This document shows, piece by piece, positions 16,129 through 25,656 of a stretch of DNA of 39,105 nucleotides. The first letter of the stretch is position 1; each line of letters starts with the position of its first letter. The notes below the pieces were generated by a model. It made no database searches. It saw nothing but the letters and a program-made list of their open reading frames with translations, and had not been told where the DNA came from. This stretch comes from Verrucomicrobiales bacterium (GTDB taxonomy: Bacteria; Verrucomicrobiota; Verrucomicrobiia; Verrucomicrobiales; DEV007). Where the stretch lies: positions 1 to 39,105 of the forward strand of contig JARGNI010000047.1 of NCBI GenBank assembly GCA_029213195.1. Reading direction: 5' to 3'. The position numbers were made by a program, and so were the translations under genes.

Positions 16129-16977
16129 CTACCCGGGCCACTCCTTTTTCAAGTCCTCCGGAGTCACCCCCTGCTCGCGGAGGGATTTCAGGGTGATGGA
16201 TTGGTTTCTTTTCGCCAGTCGTTCTCCATCGCGATCAGTGAGAAGAGCATGGTGATGATAGCGTGGGGTCGGGAGCCCGAGAAGTTGCTGCAGGACGACG
16301 TGGAGATGGGTGGCTTCGAAAAGGTCATCTCCCCGGACGATGTCCGTGATTCCTTGCAGACCATCGTCGTGAACGACGGCAAGATGATAACTGGTGCCGA
16401 TGTCTTTTCGAACGATCACCGCATCGCCGAGGAGCTCGGGGCGGGTCGTCTGCTCGCCTTTCTCCGTGTCGAACCAGGGAGGCAGATCGCCGATCCGATC
16501 CAGTGCGGTCGCCAGATCGAGACGGAGGGCAAAGTCGGCACCGGCAGTCATTTTTTCCGTTCTCTCCTCCTCGCTCAGATTTCGACAGGTTCCTGGATAC
16601 ACGGGACCCTCGCTGCCATGGGGGGCTCCGCCTGCGTTTTCGATTTCTCGGAGAATCTCCTTTCGGGTGCAAAAACACGGATAGAGCAGGCCCTGTTGGC
16701 GAAGGCTCTCGGCAGCTCGCTGGTAGTCTTCCAGGTGCTCGCTCTGGATACGGACCGGCTCTTCCCAATCGAGTCCCAGCCATCGCAGGTCATCGAGAAT
16801 TTGTTGGGTGTGTTCCGGATCACAGCGGTTGAAGTCGATGTCTTCAATCCGGAGGAGGAAGCGGCCCTCGGTTTCCCTCGCAAAGTGAAAAGCCTGGAAT
16901 GCGGCAAAGGCGTGGCCTTTGTGGAGGTTGCCGGTCGGGCTGGGGGCGAATCGGGTCACCGTTGCGGAATCCGTCAT
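16129..16977 (-). CDS. gluQ: Glutamyl-queuosine tRNA(Asp) synthetase
   Basis: This 282-residue protein is a truncated paralogue of glutamyl-tRNA synthetase. It has the catalytic Rossmann domain (TRFAPSPTGNLHKGHAFAAF with the HIGH-like box HKGH, RIEDID, ERLAKRNQ in place of KMSKS) but no anticodon-binding domain. The length and zinc-like site (CFCTRKEI ... YPGTC) match GluQRS (YadB), which attaches Glu to queuosine at position 34 of tRNA(Asp). GDAVIVRKDIGTSYHLAVVHDD matches the family strand with conserved Ser-Tyr-His-Leu-Ala-Val-Val. The ATG at 16977 gives the usual start just before TVTRFAPSPTG; a TTG 18 bases upstream is in frame but less likely. It is divergent from the M28 peptidase gene, with 51 bases between the starts. 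Confidence 0.92.
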   Translation of the reverse strand: MTDSATVTRFAPSPTGNLHKGHAFAAFQAFHFARETEGRFLLRIEDIDFNRCDPEHTQQILDDLRWLGLDWEEPVRIQSEHLEDYQRAAESLRQQGLLYPCFCTRKEILREIENAGGAPHGSEGPVYPGTCRNLSEEERTEKMTAGADFALRLDLATALDRIGDLPPWFDTEKGEQTTRPELLGDAVIVRKDIGTSYHLAVVHDDGLQGITDIVRGDDLFEATHLHVVLQQLLGLPTPRYHHHALLTDRDGERLAKRNQSITLKSLREQGVTPEDLKKEWPG

Positions 16978-17028
16978 TGCGGGATAATTGAACAAAAGCT
17001 CGTGCTTCGCAATCTGTGAGGCAAGCGT

Positions 17029-20000
17029 ATGATTATCGCCATGATTCCATTTTCCTTCTCATTCCGATTCAACAGGGTTGGCTCACGCATGCAACAGGGT
17101 TGGTTCGCCTTCGCAATGGCCTGTGCCTGGCCGGCGATGGCAGAGACGACACCCGAGGAGGCCGAGGCCGTCCTGCTCTCCGGGGTTCGACAACTCACCT
17201 TCGAGGGGCGGCGGGCCGGTGAAGGATACTTTTCCGCCGATGGAACCAAGATGGTGTTCCAAAGTGAGCGGGAGGAAGGCAATCCCTTCTATCAGATCTA
17301 CCTGATGGACCTCGAACTGGGAGATATCGAAAGAATTTCGCCGGGAACGGGCAAAACCACCTGTGCCTGGATTCATCCCAACGGGAAGGAAGTTCTCTTC
17401 GCCTCGACTCACGCGGACCCGAAGTCGGAGGAGCTTCAAGCCGCCGAGTTCGAAGAGCGGGAGTCGGGAAAGGCGCGGAAGTATTCCTGGGACTACGACG
17501 CGGAGTTCGACATGTACTCCTACAACATGGAGACGGGTGAATACAAGAACCTCACCAATACCAAGGGCTACGATGCTGAGGGAGCTTATTCCTCGGACGG
17601 AAAGTCGATCGTTTTCGCCTCGAATCGGCAGGCCTACGACGGCTCGATGAGTCGAGAAGACCAGATGGCTTTCAAGCTGGACAAGAAGTTCCCCATGGAG
17701 ATTTACACCGCGGATGCGGATGGCTCGAATGTGAAGCGTCTCACGGATGCGGACGGGTATGACGGCGGCCCCTTTTTCAGCGCGGACGGGGAGAAGATTT
17801 GTTGGCGTCGATTCGATCGCAAAGGGCTGACGGCGGAAATCTTCACCATGAATCGGGATGGCAGCGATCAGCGTCAGGTCACCCACATCGGGGCGATGTC
17901 ATGGGCGCCGTATTTTCATCCGAGTGGGGAATACCTTATATTTGCCACGAACAAGCACGGCTTCGACAACTTCGAGCTCTATCTCGTCGACTCTGCAGGA
18001 GAAAAGGAGCCTGTGCGGGTCACTCACACTCCGGGGTTCGATGGACTCCCGACGTTTTCGCCGGATGGAAAGACCCTGTCGTGGACGACCAATCGGACTT
18101 CCAACAAGCAGTCCCAGATCTTTCTCGCCGCCTGGGATCATGAAAAGGCGCTTGCGATGCTCTCGGAATCCGGGGCACCGGTCAAGAAAACGGAATCTTC
18201 CGCCCCTGCGACGGTTGAAGAGAAGGGCGAGAAAGCAGGGTTCACGACCAGCGCACCGATCACAGAGGAGGACATGAGAAATCAGATCGTCTACCTCGCT
18301 TCGGAAAAAATGGGGGGGCGCCTGACGGGAACGGAGGGAGAGCTCCTGGCGACGCAGCACGTTGCGGATGCTTTCAAGAGGCTGGGGTTGGAGCCCGGAG
18401 GAGATGATGGAACCTATTTCCAGTCTTTCGACTTCACCGCTGGGGTTGCTGTCGGTGAGGACAATTCGCTGAAAGTGACCTTGGGCGATTACTCTCGCGA
18501 GCTGGAGGTCGACAAGGACTGGCGTCCGGTTTCTTTCTCGAAGACGGGAGAAATCGCCGAATCGGGGATCGTCTTTGCCGGTTACGGGTTGGAGGTGCCA
18601 GATGGAAAAGGAGGAGAATCCTACACCAGCTACTTCCACCTCGATGTGAAGGGCAAGTGGGTCATGGTGTTGCGCTTTGTGCCCGAAGATGTGTCTGACG
18701 AGCAACGTCAGCAGATGCAGCGCTACTCCAGACTTCGCCACAAGGCGACTCTTGCGCGGCGAAAGTTTGCGGCAGGGATCATCTATGTGACCGGTCCGGA
18801 GACGAAAGTGAACGAGGAGCTGGTGCCGATGCAGTTCGATGCCTCGCTCGCTGATTCTGGAATCCCTGCGATCAGCATGTCGACGGAGGCAGCTTCGCGT
18901 TTGATCGCATCGGCTGGAAAGGACCTCAGCGAGATCCAGAAGAAGTTGAATTCCGGCGAGATGATTCAGGGCTTCGATATTGCTGATGCTCGCATCAAGG
19001 CGGAGATCGACGTCGATCAGGAGACGCGGCAGGGACGAAATGTTCTCGGAGTCCTCTCGGCGGGAGAGACCGGACCTCATCCGAGTCCGGCCGTCGTCGT
19101 CGGAGCGCATATCGATCACCTCGGTTCTGAGGGCAGTGTCGGTTCTCTCGCGAGAGAGGATGAGAAAGGGCAGATTCACTACGGGGCGGACGACAATGCC
19201 TCGGGGACGGCGGCGATGATGGAAATTGCGGAGTATCTGGCGAGTTTGAAGTCATCGGGCAAACTGGATCAGGAGCGGGATGTCGTCTTTGCGGCCTGGT
19301 CAGGGGAGGAGATCGGCCTTCTCGGCTCCTCTCACTTCGTGAGAAACCTGGCCAAGACTTACCTCGGCGATGAGAACGCGCCCCTGGGTTTGCTCCTTTC
19401 GTCCTATATCAACATGGACATGATCGGGCGGCTGGAAGACAAACTTGTCCTGCAGGGTACGGGGTCGAGCGACTACTGGGTGGGCGAGATCGAGAAACGA
19501 AATGCTCCAATCGGGTTGCCCATCACGATCCAGCCAGATACCTATCTGCCCACGGATGCGACCCCGTTCTACCTCCGCAAGATCCCGATCCTGAGTGCCT
19601 TCACGGGAGCCCATGAAGATTATCATTCGCCTCGGGATACGGTGGACAAGATCAACTATGAGGGCGCCACCAAGATCGCGAAGCTCATGGGATTGATTAC
19701 TCGAGGGCTGGCGATCAACTCCGAGGCACCTCGCTATCTCAAGGTCGACCCTCCCAAGAACCGGGGGGCGAGGGGATTTCGTGTCTATCTGGGAACGATC
19801 CCCGACTACAGCCAGGGCGAGGTCAAGGGGGTGAAGCTGAGCGGGGTCTCGGAGAACGGACCAGCGGGTAAAGCCGGAGTGAAGGGGGGCGATGTGATCG
19901 TCGGATTGGGGGGACGAAAAATCCTCAATATCTATGATTACACCGACGCCATGTCTGCCTTGAAGGTAGGCGAGGAAACGGAAATGGTGGTCAAGCGGGG

Positions 20001-20046
20001 CGATGAAGAGATCACGCTGAAGTTGGTTCCAGGCTCCCGCGATTAG
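17029..20046 (+). CDS. Exported TolB-propeller / M28 metallopeptidase / PDZ fusion protein
   Basis: This 1005-residue protein has three functional parts. An N-terminal hydrophobic signal (ending near WPAMAE) exports it. Residues 50-390 hold PD40/TolB-like beta-propeller repeats, recognisable by blocks such as GEGYFSADGTKMVFQSER, GGPFFSADGEKICWRRFD and GLPTFSPDGKTLSWTTNR. Residues 420-880 form an M28 aminopeptidase-type domain with an inserted PA-like region. Its metal ligands appear in GAHIDHLG (His694), GADDNASG (about 719-726) and SGEEIGLLGS. A PDZ domain closes the chain (ENGPAGKAGVKGGDVIVGLGG). M28 enzymes bind two zinc ions and remove amino acids from peptides. The propeller and PDZ could select or hold substrates. 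The ATG at 17029 has GTGAGG 8 bases upstream; Met21 is an alternative. It is divergent from gluQRS. Confidence 0.92.
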   Translation: MIIAMIPFSFSFRFNRVGSRMQQGWFAFAMACAWPAMAETTPEEAEAVLLSGVRQLTFEGRRAGEGYFSADGTKMVFQSEREEGNPFYQIYLMDLELGDIERISPGTGKTTCAWIHPNGKEVLFASTHADPKSEELQAAEFEERESGKARKYSWDYDAEFDMYSYNMETGEYKNLTNTKGYDAEGAYSSDGKSIVFASNRQAYDGSMSREDQMAFKLDKKFPMEIYTADADGSNVKRLTDADGYDGGPFFSADGEKICWRRFDRKGLTAEIFTMNRDGSDQRQVTHIGAMSWAPYFHPSGEYLIFATNKHGFDNFELYLVDSAGEKEPVRVTHTPGFDGLPTFSPDGKTLSWTTNRTSNKQSQIFLAAWDHEKALAMLSESGAPVKKTESSAPATVEEKGEKAGFTTSAPITEEDMRNQIVYLASEKMGGRLTGTEGELLATQHVADAFKRLGLEPGGDDGTYFQSFDFTAGVAVGEDNSLKVTLGDYSRELEVDKDWRPVSFSKTGEIAESGIVFAGYGLEVPDGKGGESYTSYFHLDVKGKWVMVLRFVPEDVSDEQRQQMQRYSRLRHKATLARRKFAAGIIYVTGPETKVNEELVPMQFDASLADSGIPAISMSTEAASRLIASAGKDLSEIQKKLNSGEMIQGFDIADARIKAEIDVDQETRQGRNVLGVLSAGETGPHPSPAVVVGAHIDHLGSEGSVGSLAREDEKGQIHYGADDNASGTAAMMEIAEYLASLKSSGKLDQERDVVFAAWSGEEIGLLGSSHFVRNLAKTYLGDENAPLGLLLSSYINMDMIGRLEDKLVLQGTGSSDYWVGEIEKRNAPIGLPITIQPDTYLPTDATPFYLRKIPILSAFTGAHEDYHSPRDTVDKINYEGATKIAKLMGLITRGLAINSEAPRYLKVDPPKNRGARGFRVYLGTIPDYSQGEVKGVKLSGVSENGPAGKAGVKGGDVIVGLGGRKILNIYDYTDAMSALKVGEETEMVVKRGDEEITLKLVPGSRD

Positions 20047-20153
20047 GTCGGCAGGACGGATGAAGCGAGGGCGGGGAGTGTATCGGATCCGAAAAGGGGC
20101 GTCGATCCCCCGGTTCCCTTCCAAAATCCCTGCTTGCGAAGGACCGTGATCTG

Positions 20154-22796
20154 TTGCTAAAGTCGCAGGTTAAAGCGGTAAGAGGACCGCACCAATTCGT
20201 CGTGGACTCGAAAAAACAAAGCTGTCGCGTGTATCTACGCAGGATTTCTATTCTTGGAATAGCGATCTTGGCTGTGGGAATCCCGCAAGACTGGGGATCC
20301 GCGCAGACCAATACCGGGGCGGGAAACGTCGCGGGGATTGCGGCCCAGGAAGTGGTGAAGCGCCAGAATCAGGTGACGGCGGCCCAGACGCTCTTCGCGG
20401 CAGGTTCACAGGCCCTGGCAGAGAAGTCCTACGGTGAGGCGATGGACAACTTCAAGGCTGCGTTCGAGACCATGCCTCCGGTTCCCGCGGTCGAGGCTCA
20501 GAGGAGAGCTTTTTTCAAGCGATACCAGTCTGCTGCTCTCGCCTTTACCGAGGTGAAGATTTCCGAAGCTCGCTGGAACGAAGTGACGCAGACCTTGGAA
20601 GAGGTTGTGAGAGTGGCCGATGACAACCAGATGCCCGCTTCGCTTCTCGACCCCCGAGTGAAAAGTACGCTCGAGGATCTCGCCAACCGGGACGACCGTT
20701 TCAACCAGGCGATGACCCCGCAGCATCTTGCCCGTGTCAATGAGGTCGAGAGCAAGTTGATCCTCGCCAATGGATACTTGGAGTTGGGGGATTATGATCG
20801 CGCCGAGAGGAGCTATCATCAGGTGCTCAACGTTGACAAGACCAATACCGCTGCGAGGAGAGGATTGGAGAAGGTCGAGCGGTTTCGCATGAACTACTAC
20901 GACGCAGCCCGGGATCATACTCGGGCAAAGATGCTTCGTGAAGTCGCGGAAGGCTGGGAGACTCCAGTGCCCCCCGTTTCGACAGGAGCGGATTTGGTCG
21001 ACGGATTGCCCGATTTGAATCGCGAGGGCAGAGTCGCAATCGAGCAGAAACTGGAGATGATTCGGATTCCCCAGATCGAATTGATCGATGCCAGTTTAAA
21101 GGATGTGCTCGATTTCCTGGTCCTGAAGTCCCAGGAGTTGGATACCCTTTCGACGAATCCTGCCGATCGAGGGGTCAACATCGTCATCGATGCGGGAATG
21201 GGGGCCAATGGAGAAGACCCAGGTTCGAGAATCATTTCAATGCGTTTGACCAACGTGCCACTGAGCGCTGCGCTCAAGTATGCGACCCAGCAGGCCGGCG
21301 TGAAGTATCGGATCGACAATTTCGCGGTTTCAATCGTCCCTCTCTCGGATGCGTCCTCGGCGGAGTTGATCACGAGATCTTATTCCGTGCCTCCTGGGTT
21401 TATCTCTTCCGATGCACCAGCAGGTGGAGCGGCCGGCCCGGCGGATCCTTTTGCGAATCCGGAGCCCGCGAACAGGGGGATCGCAATCAAGCGGGTGACG
21501 GCGAAGGAGTTTCTGACCGACAGCGGGATTCTCTTTGGAGAAGGGGCCAGTGCCCGATTTGTTTCTTCAACCAGCACTCTCGTGGTTCGCAATACTCCAG
21601 AGCAGTTGCTTGCGATCGAGAACTTGATCCAGTCTACCCGTGAGAGCGGTGGCAAGATGGTGGAGATCCGAATCAAGTTGCTCTCCGTATCCGAGGCATC
21701 CTTGAATCAAATCGGAATGGATTGGCTCCTCGGTGGGTTCAATCTCGGTGGGGGAACGCCTCGCATTTTTGGCGGAGGAGGCACGGATGGCAACACTGCC
21801 AATGTCGCGTTGCCGGCGGACTTTCCATTTCAGTATCCGGGTGGCGCAGGCCCCATTGGTCTGAATCCGTTGACTGCGGGACTGCGAATCGGGGATATTC
21901 GCGATGGCGCTTCCATCGATGACCTGATCAATGCGGGGGTGAACCGGAACGTCAACACGAGAGCCCCTGGCGTTTTTTCCGTGGCTGGGGTTTTCACTGA
22001 TCCTCAATTCCAGATGGTGCTGCGGGCGGTCAGCCAACTCAGGGGCACGGATTTCATGGACGAGTCCTACGTGGTCGCCAAACCAGGGCAGCGGGCCCGG
22101 ATCGAACGAATTCGTGAGTTCATCTATCCCTCGGAGTACGATCCGCCCGAGATCCCCAACAACATCGGGTCGAATGCTATCGGAGAATTTATTGCAACTC
22201 CTGCCACCCCGACGGCATTTGAAATGCGTGAAGTCGGGAGTGTCATCGAGGTCGAGCCCACCGTTTCGGCGGACAATCAGACGGTGAACCTCAATATTGT
22301 CGCTGATTTCACGGACTTCGCGGGATTCATCAATTATGGGACTCCTTTGGTCAATCCCATCCTGACATTCTTCGCGGGGCTTTTCCCGAACATCCTGACC
22401 GCGGATTCCTACAACGTCACGGACAACCGAATCCTGATGCCTGTTTTCGATTCCGTGAAGGAGACGACGAACGTGACGGTATGGGACGGCCAGACGATTG
22501 CGATTGGTGGGTTCCATGGAGAAGACATCCTCCAGGTCCAGGACAAGGTTCCGGGGATTGGAGATCTGCCGATCGTGGGCAGTGCCTTCCGGTCGAGAAC
22601 GAATGAGACAACGAGGAGAGCGATTCTACTCTTTGTCACCGTGAACCTGGTGGATCCAAGTGGGATGCCGATCAATGCACCGGTCGAAGATCCCGACCTC
22701 TCCTATCGCAACGACCCAATTCCACCACGTCCCGGAGTGGGCGGCGGCGGAGTGACCCCTGCTGCTCTTCCTGCAGCTACTTATCCCGCCAAATGA
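20154..22796 (+). CDS. Secretin (GspD/PilQ superfamily) with N-terminal TPR region
   Basis: This 880-residue protein should form an outer-membrane secretin ring. A signal sequence is visible (RRISILGIAILAVGIPQDWGSAQ). A TPR-like helical region follows (about 65-260, with YLELGDYDRAERSYHQVLNV), then an STN-like domain (IPQIELIDASLKDVLDFLV) and an N-type domain (VRNTPEQLLAIENLIQ). The C-terminal secretin core includes MREVGSVIEVEPTVSADNQ and the closing signature VPGIGDLPIVGSAFRS with RRAILLFVTVNLVDPSG. Secretins with helical N-termini occur in Verrucomicrobiota (for example the Akkermansia Amuc_1098 family). No ATPase, pilin or assembly gene is adjacent, so whether it serves a type II or type IV pilus machine is open. 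The start is uncertain: TTG 20154 has AAGGA upstream, but GTG 20202 would give a more usual signal peptide. Confidence 0.9.
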   Translation: MLKSQVKAVRGPHQFVVDSKKQSCRVYLRRISILGIAILAVGIPQDWGSAQTNTGAGNVAGIAAQEVVKRQNQVTAAQTLFAAGSQALAEKSYGEAMDNFKAAFETMPPVPAVEAQRRAFFKRYQSAALAFTEVKISEARWNEVTQTLEEVVRVADDNQMPASLLDPRVKSTLEDLANRDDRFNQAMTPQHLARVNEVESKLILANGYLELGDYDRAERSYHQVLNVDKTNTAARRGLEKVERFRMNYYDAARDHTRAKMLREVAEGWETPVPPVSTGADLVDGLPDLNREGRVAIEQKLEMIRIPQIELIDASLKDVLDFLVLKSQELDTLSTNPADRGVNIVIDAGMGANGEDPGSRIISMRLTNVPLSAALKYATQQAGVKYRIDNFAVSIVPLSDASSAELITRSYSVPPGFISSDAPAGGAAGPADPFANPEPANRGIAIKRVTAKEFLTDSGILFGEGASARFVSSTSTLVVRNTPEQLLAIENLIQSTRESGGKMVEIRIKLLSVSEASLNQIGMDWLLGGFNLGGGTPRIFGGGGTDGNTANVALPADFPFQYPGGAGPIGLNPLTAGLRIGDIRDGASIDDLINAGVNRNVNTRAPGVFSVAGVFTDPQFQMVLRAVSQLRGTDFMDESYVVAKPGQRARIERIREFIYPSEYDPPEIPNNIGSNAIGEFIATPATPTAFEMREVGSVIEVEPTVSADNQTVNLNIVADFTDFAGFINYGTPLVNPILTFFAGLFPNILTADSYNVTDNRILMPVFDSVKETTNVTVWDGQTIAIGGFHGEDILQVQDKVPGIGDLPIVGSAFRSRTNETTRRAILLFVTVNLVDPSGMPINAPVEDPDLSYRNDPIPPRPGVGGGGVTPAALPAATYPAK

Positions 22797-22845
22797 GATC
22801 GCGTGGATGCGACTGATTTCGTGCGACATTTTCTTTGCAATCGCA

Positions 22846-22884
22846 GGCAGGGACTGGTTTACTACCGCCTTTCAAATCCCTGCC
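22846..22884 (+). promoter_or_regulatory. Inverted repeat in the leader of the oxidoreductase operon
   Basis: GGCAGGGA (22846-22853) and TCCCTGCC (22877-22884) are perfect 8-base complements, 23 bases apart, and the right arm ends 13 bases before the ATG of the downstream gene. There is no T tract, so it is more likely an operator or leader structure than a terminator. The right arm lies in a block shared with the leader of the secretin gene. Confidence 0.4.
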
Positions 22885-22897
22885 TTACGATCATTGA

Positions 22898-24715
22898 ATG
22901 AGCCTGTCCGCGACTTCGGGTGACCCCGAAACCAGCGAAAGCCCCTCCACTCCTTCGGAGGGGGTCACCGAACTTCAGGATGCCGTTATTCGGTTTGCTG
23001 GTAACTCCCAAGATGGTATTCAGACTATCGGGGGCTTTCTTGCTCGTTTGGCAGGTCGAAGCGCTCGGGAAGTCATGACCTACATGACGATTCCCTCGAC
23101 GATTTCGGGGGGACCTTCGATCTTCCAGGTGCACCTGGGCTCGGGTGAGGTTCTCTCTGCGGGAGACGAATCTGATTTCCTCGTCGCTTTCTATCAGCAC
23201 AGCTACGACAACCACATCGACTCCCTCAAAGAGGGCGGAATCTGTATTTACGATAGTGACCACGTCGAAGAGGTTCGCGGTGGAGAAGGGATCGTCCATG
23301 TCGGCATTCCCATCACGAGCACGACCGTCGAGGCAATCGGGGGGAGTGCGAGAGATCGAGGAAAAAATATCTTTGTTCTCGGTCTGATCACCCAGCTCTT
23401 CAAGCTGAACAAGGACAAGCTCTCTTCCCTGATCGAGAAGCAACTGGGCCGAAAGGGTGAGGGCGTGCTGCGCAATGCGATGCTCGCCTTCGATTCCGGA
23501 TTTGCTTACCCCATCGGGGATTTGCTCGGTCAGGAGTTCGACCTCAAGGAAGGCGCTGCCGGTACCGAGGACAAGGTCACGACCGATGGCAACACCGCCC
23601 TGACCCTGGGATTGCTTGCCGGGGGTGTTCGTTATGGTTCCGGCTACCCAATCACTCCCTGGTCGACCATCATGGAGCAGCTGAGAAGCGAGCTTCCGAA
23701 ATACGGAGGATTGTTTGTCCAGGCGGAGGACGAGTTGGCTGCCGTTTCGATGGCCCTCGGATTTGCCTATTCCGGCCACCTTTCGGTGACCGGTAGCTCG
23801 GGTCCCGGACTCTCCCTCAAGATGGAAGCACTCAGCTACGCGACCATGGCTGAGCTTCCGATCGTGGTGGTGAACGTGCAACGAGGAGGGCCCAGTACGG
23901 GGCTTCCGACCAGTGTGGAGCAGAGCGATCTCATGCAGGCAATCTACGGAAGCCATGGCGATTCCCCCCGGATCGTGATTGGGCCCAAGAATGTCGAAGA
24001 CTGTTTCTACGTCGCCGTCGAGGCCTGCAAGTTGGCGAAGGAATACAGCTGTCCGGTCATCATCCTGACCGACCAGGCACTCGCGACCCGGATCGAAGCC
24101 TTTGCCCAGCCCGATCTTGCGGAAGTGGTGACCGAGCCTGAATTGGATCAGGAGAATCGTGGAGAGGATTTCAAGCCCTATCCCTTGGATGGACTGACTC
24201 GTCACGCTCCTCCGGGAACGGTCATGGATGCCGGAAAGTATCCTGTCGTGACCGGTCTCGAGCACGATGAGTGGGGGCACCCCAGCGGCAGCCCTGAAAT
24301 CCACGCGAAGATGAATGCTCGTCGTCGCGACAAGCTCAAGACCTTCGCCGATTCGTTGCCTCTGCCCGACATCTATGGAGACGAGGAAGGCGAGATTCTT
24401 CTCGTAGGATGGGGTTCCACCTGGGGACCGATCCGGGAGTCAATCAACCGGATGCGTGACCAGGGACGGAAAGTGGGCACTTTTCACATTCGTCATCTCA
24501 ATCCTCTTCCCAACGGTCTCGAGACCATTTTCGAGCGATACGATCATGTCGTAGTCGTCGAGATGAATGACGAGGGACTTTATGGCAACGGCCAGCTCGC
24601 GACATTGCTGCGCGCACGCTATTGCGACCCCAAGATCGTTTCCGTCTGCAAGACCGACGGTCTTACTTACCGCGTGAAAGAAATTATCGAACGTGTCGAC
24701 GCCGCCGTTTCCTAA
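22898..24715 (+). CDS. korA: 2-oxoglutarate (2-oxoacid):ferredoxin oxidoreductase, fused gamma-alpha subunit
   Basis: This 605-residue protein has the gamma domain at its N-terminus (about 28-215, with VIRFAGNSQDGIQTIGGFLA). The alpha (pyrimidine-binding) domain follows (SGYPITPWSTIMEQL, then QAEDELAAVSMALGFAYSG and VTGSSGPGLSLK). A C-terminal domain with VGWGSTWGPIRE ends the chain. This gamma-alpha fusion is the common KorA form of two-subunit 2-oxoacid:ferredoxin oxidoreductases. They oxidise 2-oxoglutarate (or a related oxoacid) with CoA to the acyl-CoA, CO2 and reduced ferredoxin, using thiamine diphosphate held by the beta subunit. The beta gene follows after 20 bases. The substrate is assigned by family resemblance; pyruvate or branched-chain oxoacids cannot be excluded. 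A reduced-ferredoxin step in the TCA cycle fits several Verrucomicrobiota. Confidence 0.9.
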   Translation: MSLSATSGDPETSESPSTPSEGVTELQDAVIRFAGNSQDGIQTIGGFLARLAGRSAREVMTYMTIPSTISGGPSIFQVHLGSGEVLSAGDESDFLVAFYQHSYDNHIDSLKEGGICIYDSDHVEEVRGGEGIVHVGIPITSTTVEAIGGSARDRGKNIFVLGLITQLFKLNKDKLSSLIEKQLGRKGEGVLRNAMLAFDSGFAYPIGDLLGQEFDLKEGAAGTEDKVTTDGNTALTLGLLAGGVRYGSGYPITPWSTIMEQLRSELPKYGGLFVQAEDELAAVSMALGFAYSGHLSVTGSSGPGLSLKMEALSYATMAELPIVVVNVQRGGPSTGLPTSVEQSDLMQAIYGSHGDSPRIVIGPKNVEDCFYVAVEACKLAKEYSCPVIILTDQALATRIEAFAQPDLAEVVTEPELDQENRGEDFKPYPLDGLTRHAPPGTVMDAGKYPVVTGLEHDEWGHPSGSPEIHAKMNARRRDKLKTFADSLPLPDIYGDEEGEILLVGWGSTWGPIRESINRMRDQGRKVGTFHIRHLNPLPNGLETIFERYDHVVVVEMNDEGLYGNGQLATLLRARYCDPKIVSVCKTDGLTYRVKEIIERVDAAVS

Positions 24716-24735
24716 CCTTTGAATCCCTTTTTGCC

Positions 24736-25656
24736 ATGTCTGCTCCTGCCGAACCCAAAAAACTGACCAAGAAAGACCTCACTGCGGATCACCCGACCTG
24801 GTGTCCCGGATGCGGAGACTTTGCGGTTCTCGCGGCTTTCTTCAAAGTTCTCGAGAAGCTCCAGATCCCTCACGAAAAAATCTGCACGATTGCCGGGATT
24901 GGTTGTTCTTCCCGTTTCCCCTATTTTGTGAATGGGCACGGGGTCCACTTCATTCACGGTCGTGCGCTTCCTCTTGCAACCGGGGTGAGCCTTTCTCGAC
25001 CGGACCTTCACGTCTTTGCCTTCGGGGGAGATGGGGATGGTTACTCGATCGGGGGAAACCACCTCGACCATGCTGCTCGGAAGAATGTGAACCTGACCTA
25101 CGTGGTGATGGACAATTTCGTCTACGGTCTCACCAAGAAGCAGACCTCGCCGACCAGTCCAAAAGGATTCAAGTCGAAGACAGATCCTACGGGAGCGATC
25201 GACCAGCCGATCAACCCAATGAAGAAGCTGGTCTACGGTGGAGCGAGCTTTGTTGCGCGGACACACGCCGCCCAGGTGAAGCATATGATGCAGGTTTTCG
25301 AGCGAGCGATTCTGCACCCGGGTTTCAGTGTCGTCGAAGTGCTTTCCGAGTGTGTCGTTTTCTACCCGGGGATTTTCGACGATGGAAATCCGCGCAAAGG
25401 GGGAGAGTTTGAACTCATCGAGGAGAAAGTCTGGGATGACTCGGAAGAGGACAAGGCCCGTCACGATGTGACTGATGAAAACGCGGCCTACCAGCTCGCG
25501 ACTCTCCAGTATCCTGGAAAGTTTGGGGTGTTCTACGAGACCGATCGGCCGACCAAGAACCAGTTGGAGCAGCAGTGGATCGATGCGACTCAGGAGAAGG
25601 TGGGCGACAAGTCCACCCAGGATCTTCTTTCGGATCGCTTCGCGGCGATGAAGTAA
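24736..25656 (+). CDS. korB: 2-oxoglutarate (2-oxoacid):ferredoxin oxidoreductase, beta subunit
   Basis: This 306-residue protein is the thiamine-diphosphate and [4Fe-4S] subunit paired with the upstream gene. The cluster ligands start in HPTWCPGCGDFAVL. Further conserved blocks are GIGCSSRFPYF, the TPP-binding GGDGDGYSIGGNH through VVMDNFVYGLTKKQTSPTS, and a Cys in EVLSECVVFYPG. The start is ATG 24736, since upstream in-frame codons overlap the end of the alpha gene and give Arg-rich, uncharacteristic sequence. The length is normal for KorB and it lacks an added ferredoxin domain. A strong hairpin with six Ts lies 110 bases downstream (25767-25790) and probably ends this transcript. Confidence 0.92.
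   Translation: MSAPAEPKKLTKKDLTADHPTWCPGCGDFAVLAAFFKVLEKLQIPHEKICTIAGIGCSSRFPYFVNGHGVHFIHGRALPLATGVSLSRPDLHVFAFGGDGDGYSIGGNHLDHAARKNVNLTYVVMDNFVYGLTKKQTSPTSPKGFKSKTDPTGAIDQPINPMKKLVYGGASFVARTHAAQVKHMMQVFERAILHPGFSVVEVLSECVVFYPGIFDDGNPRKGGEFELIEEKVWDDSEEDKARHDVTDENAAYQLATLQYPGKFGVFYETDRPTKNQLEQQWIDATQEKVGDKSTQDLLSDRFAAMK

Noticed and set aside
16117-17019. 300-codon plus-strand frame opposite gluQRS
   Set aside because: gluQRS on the minus strand has all synthetase motifs; the plus frame is unrelated to any family I know.
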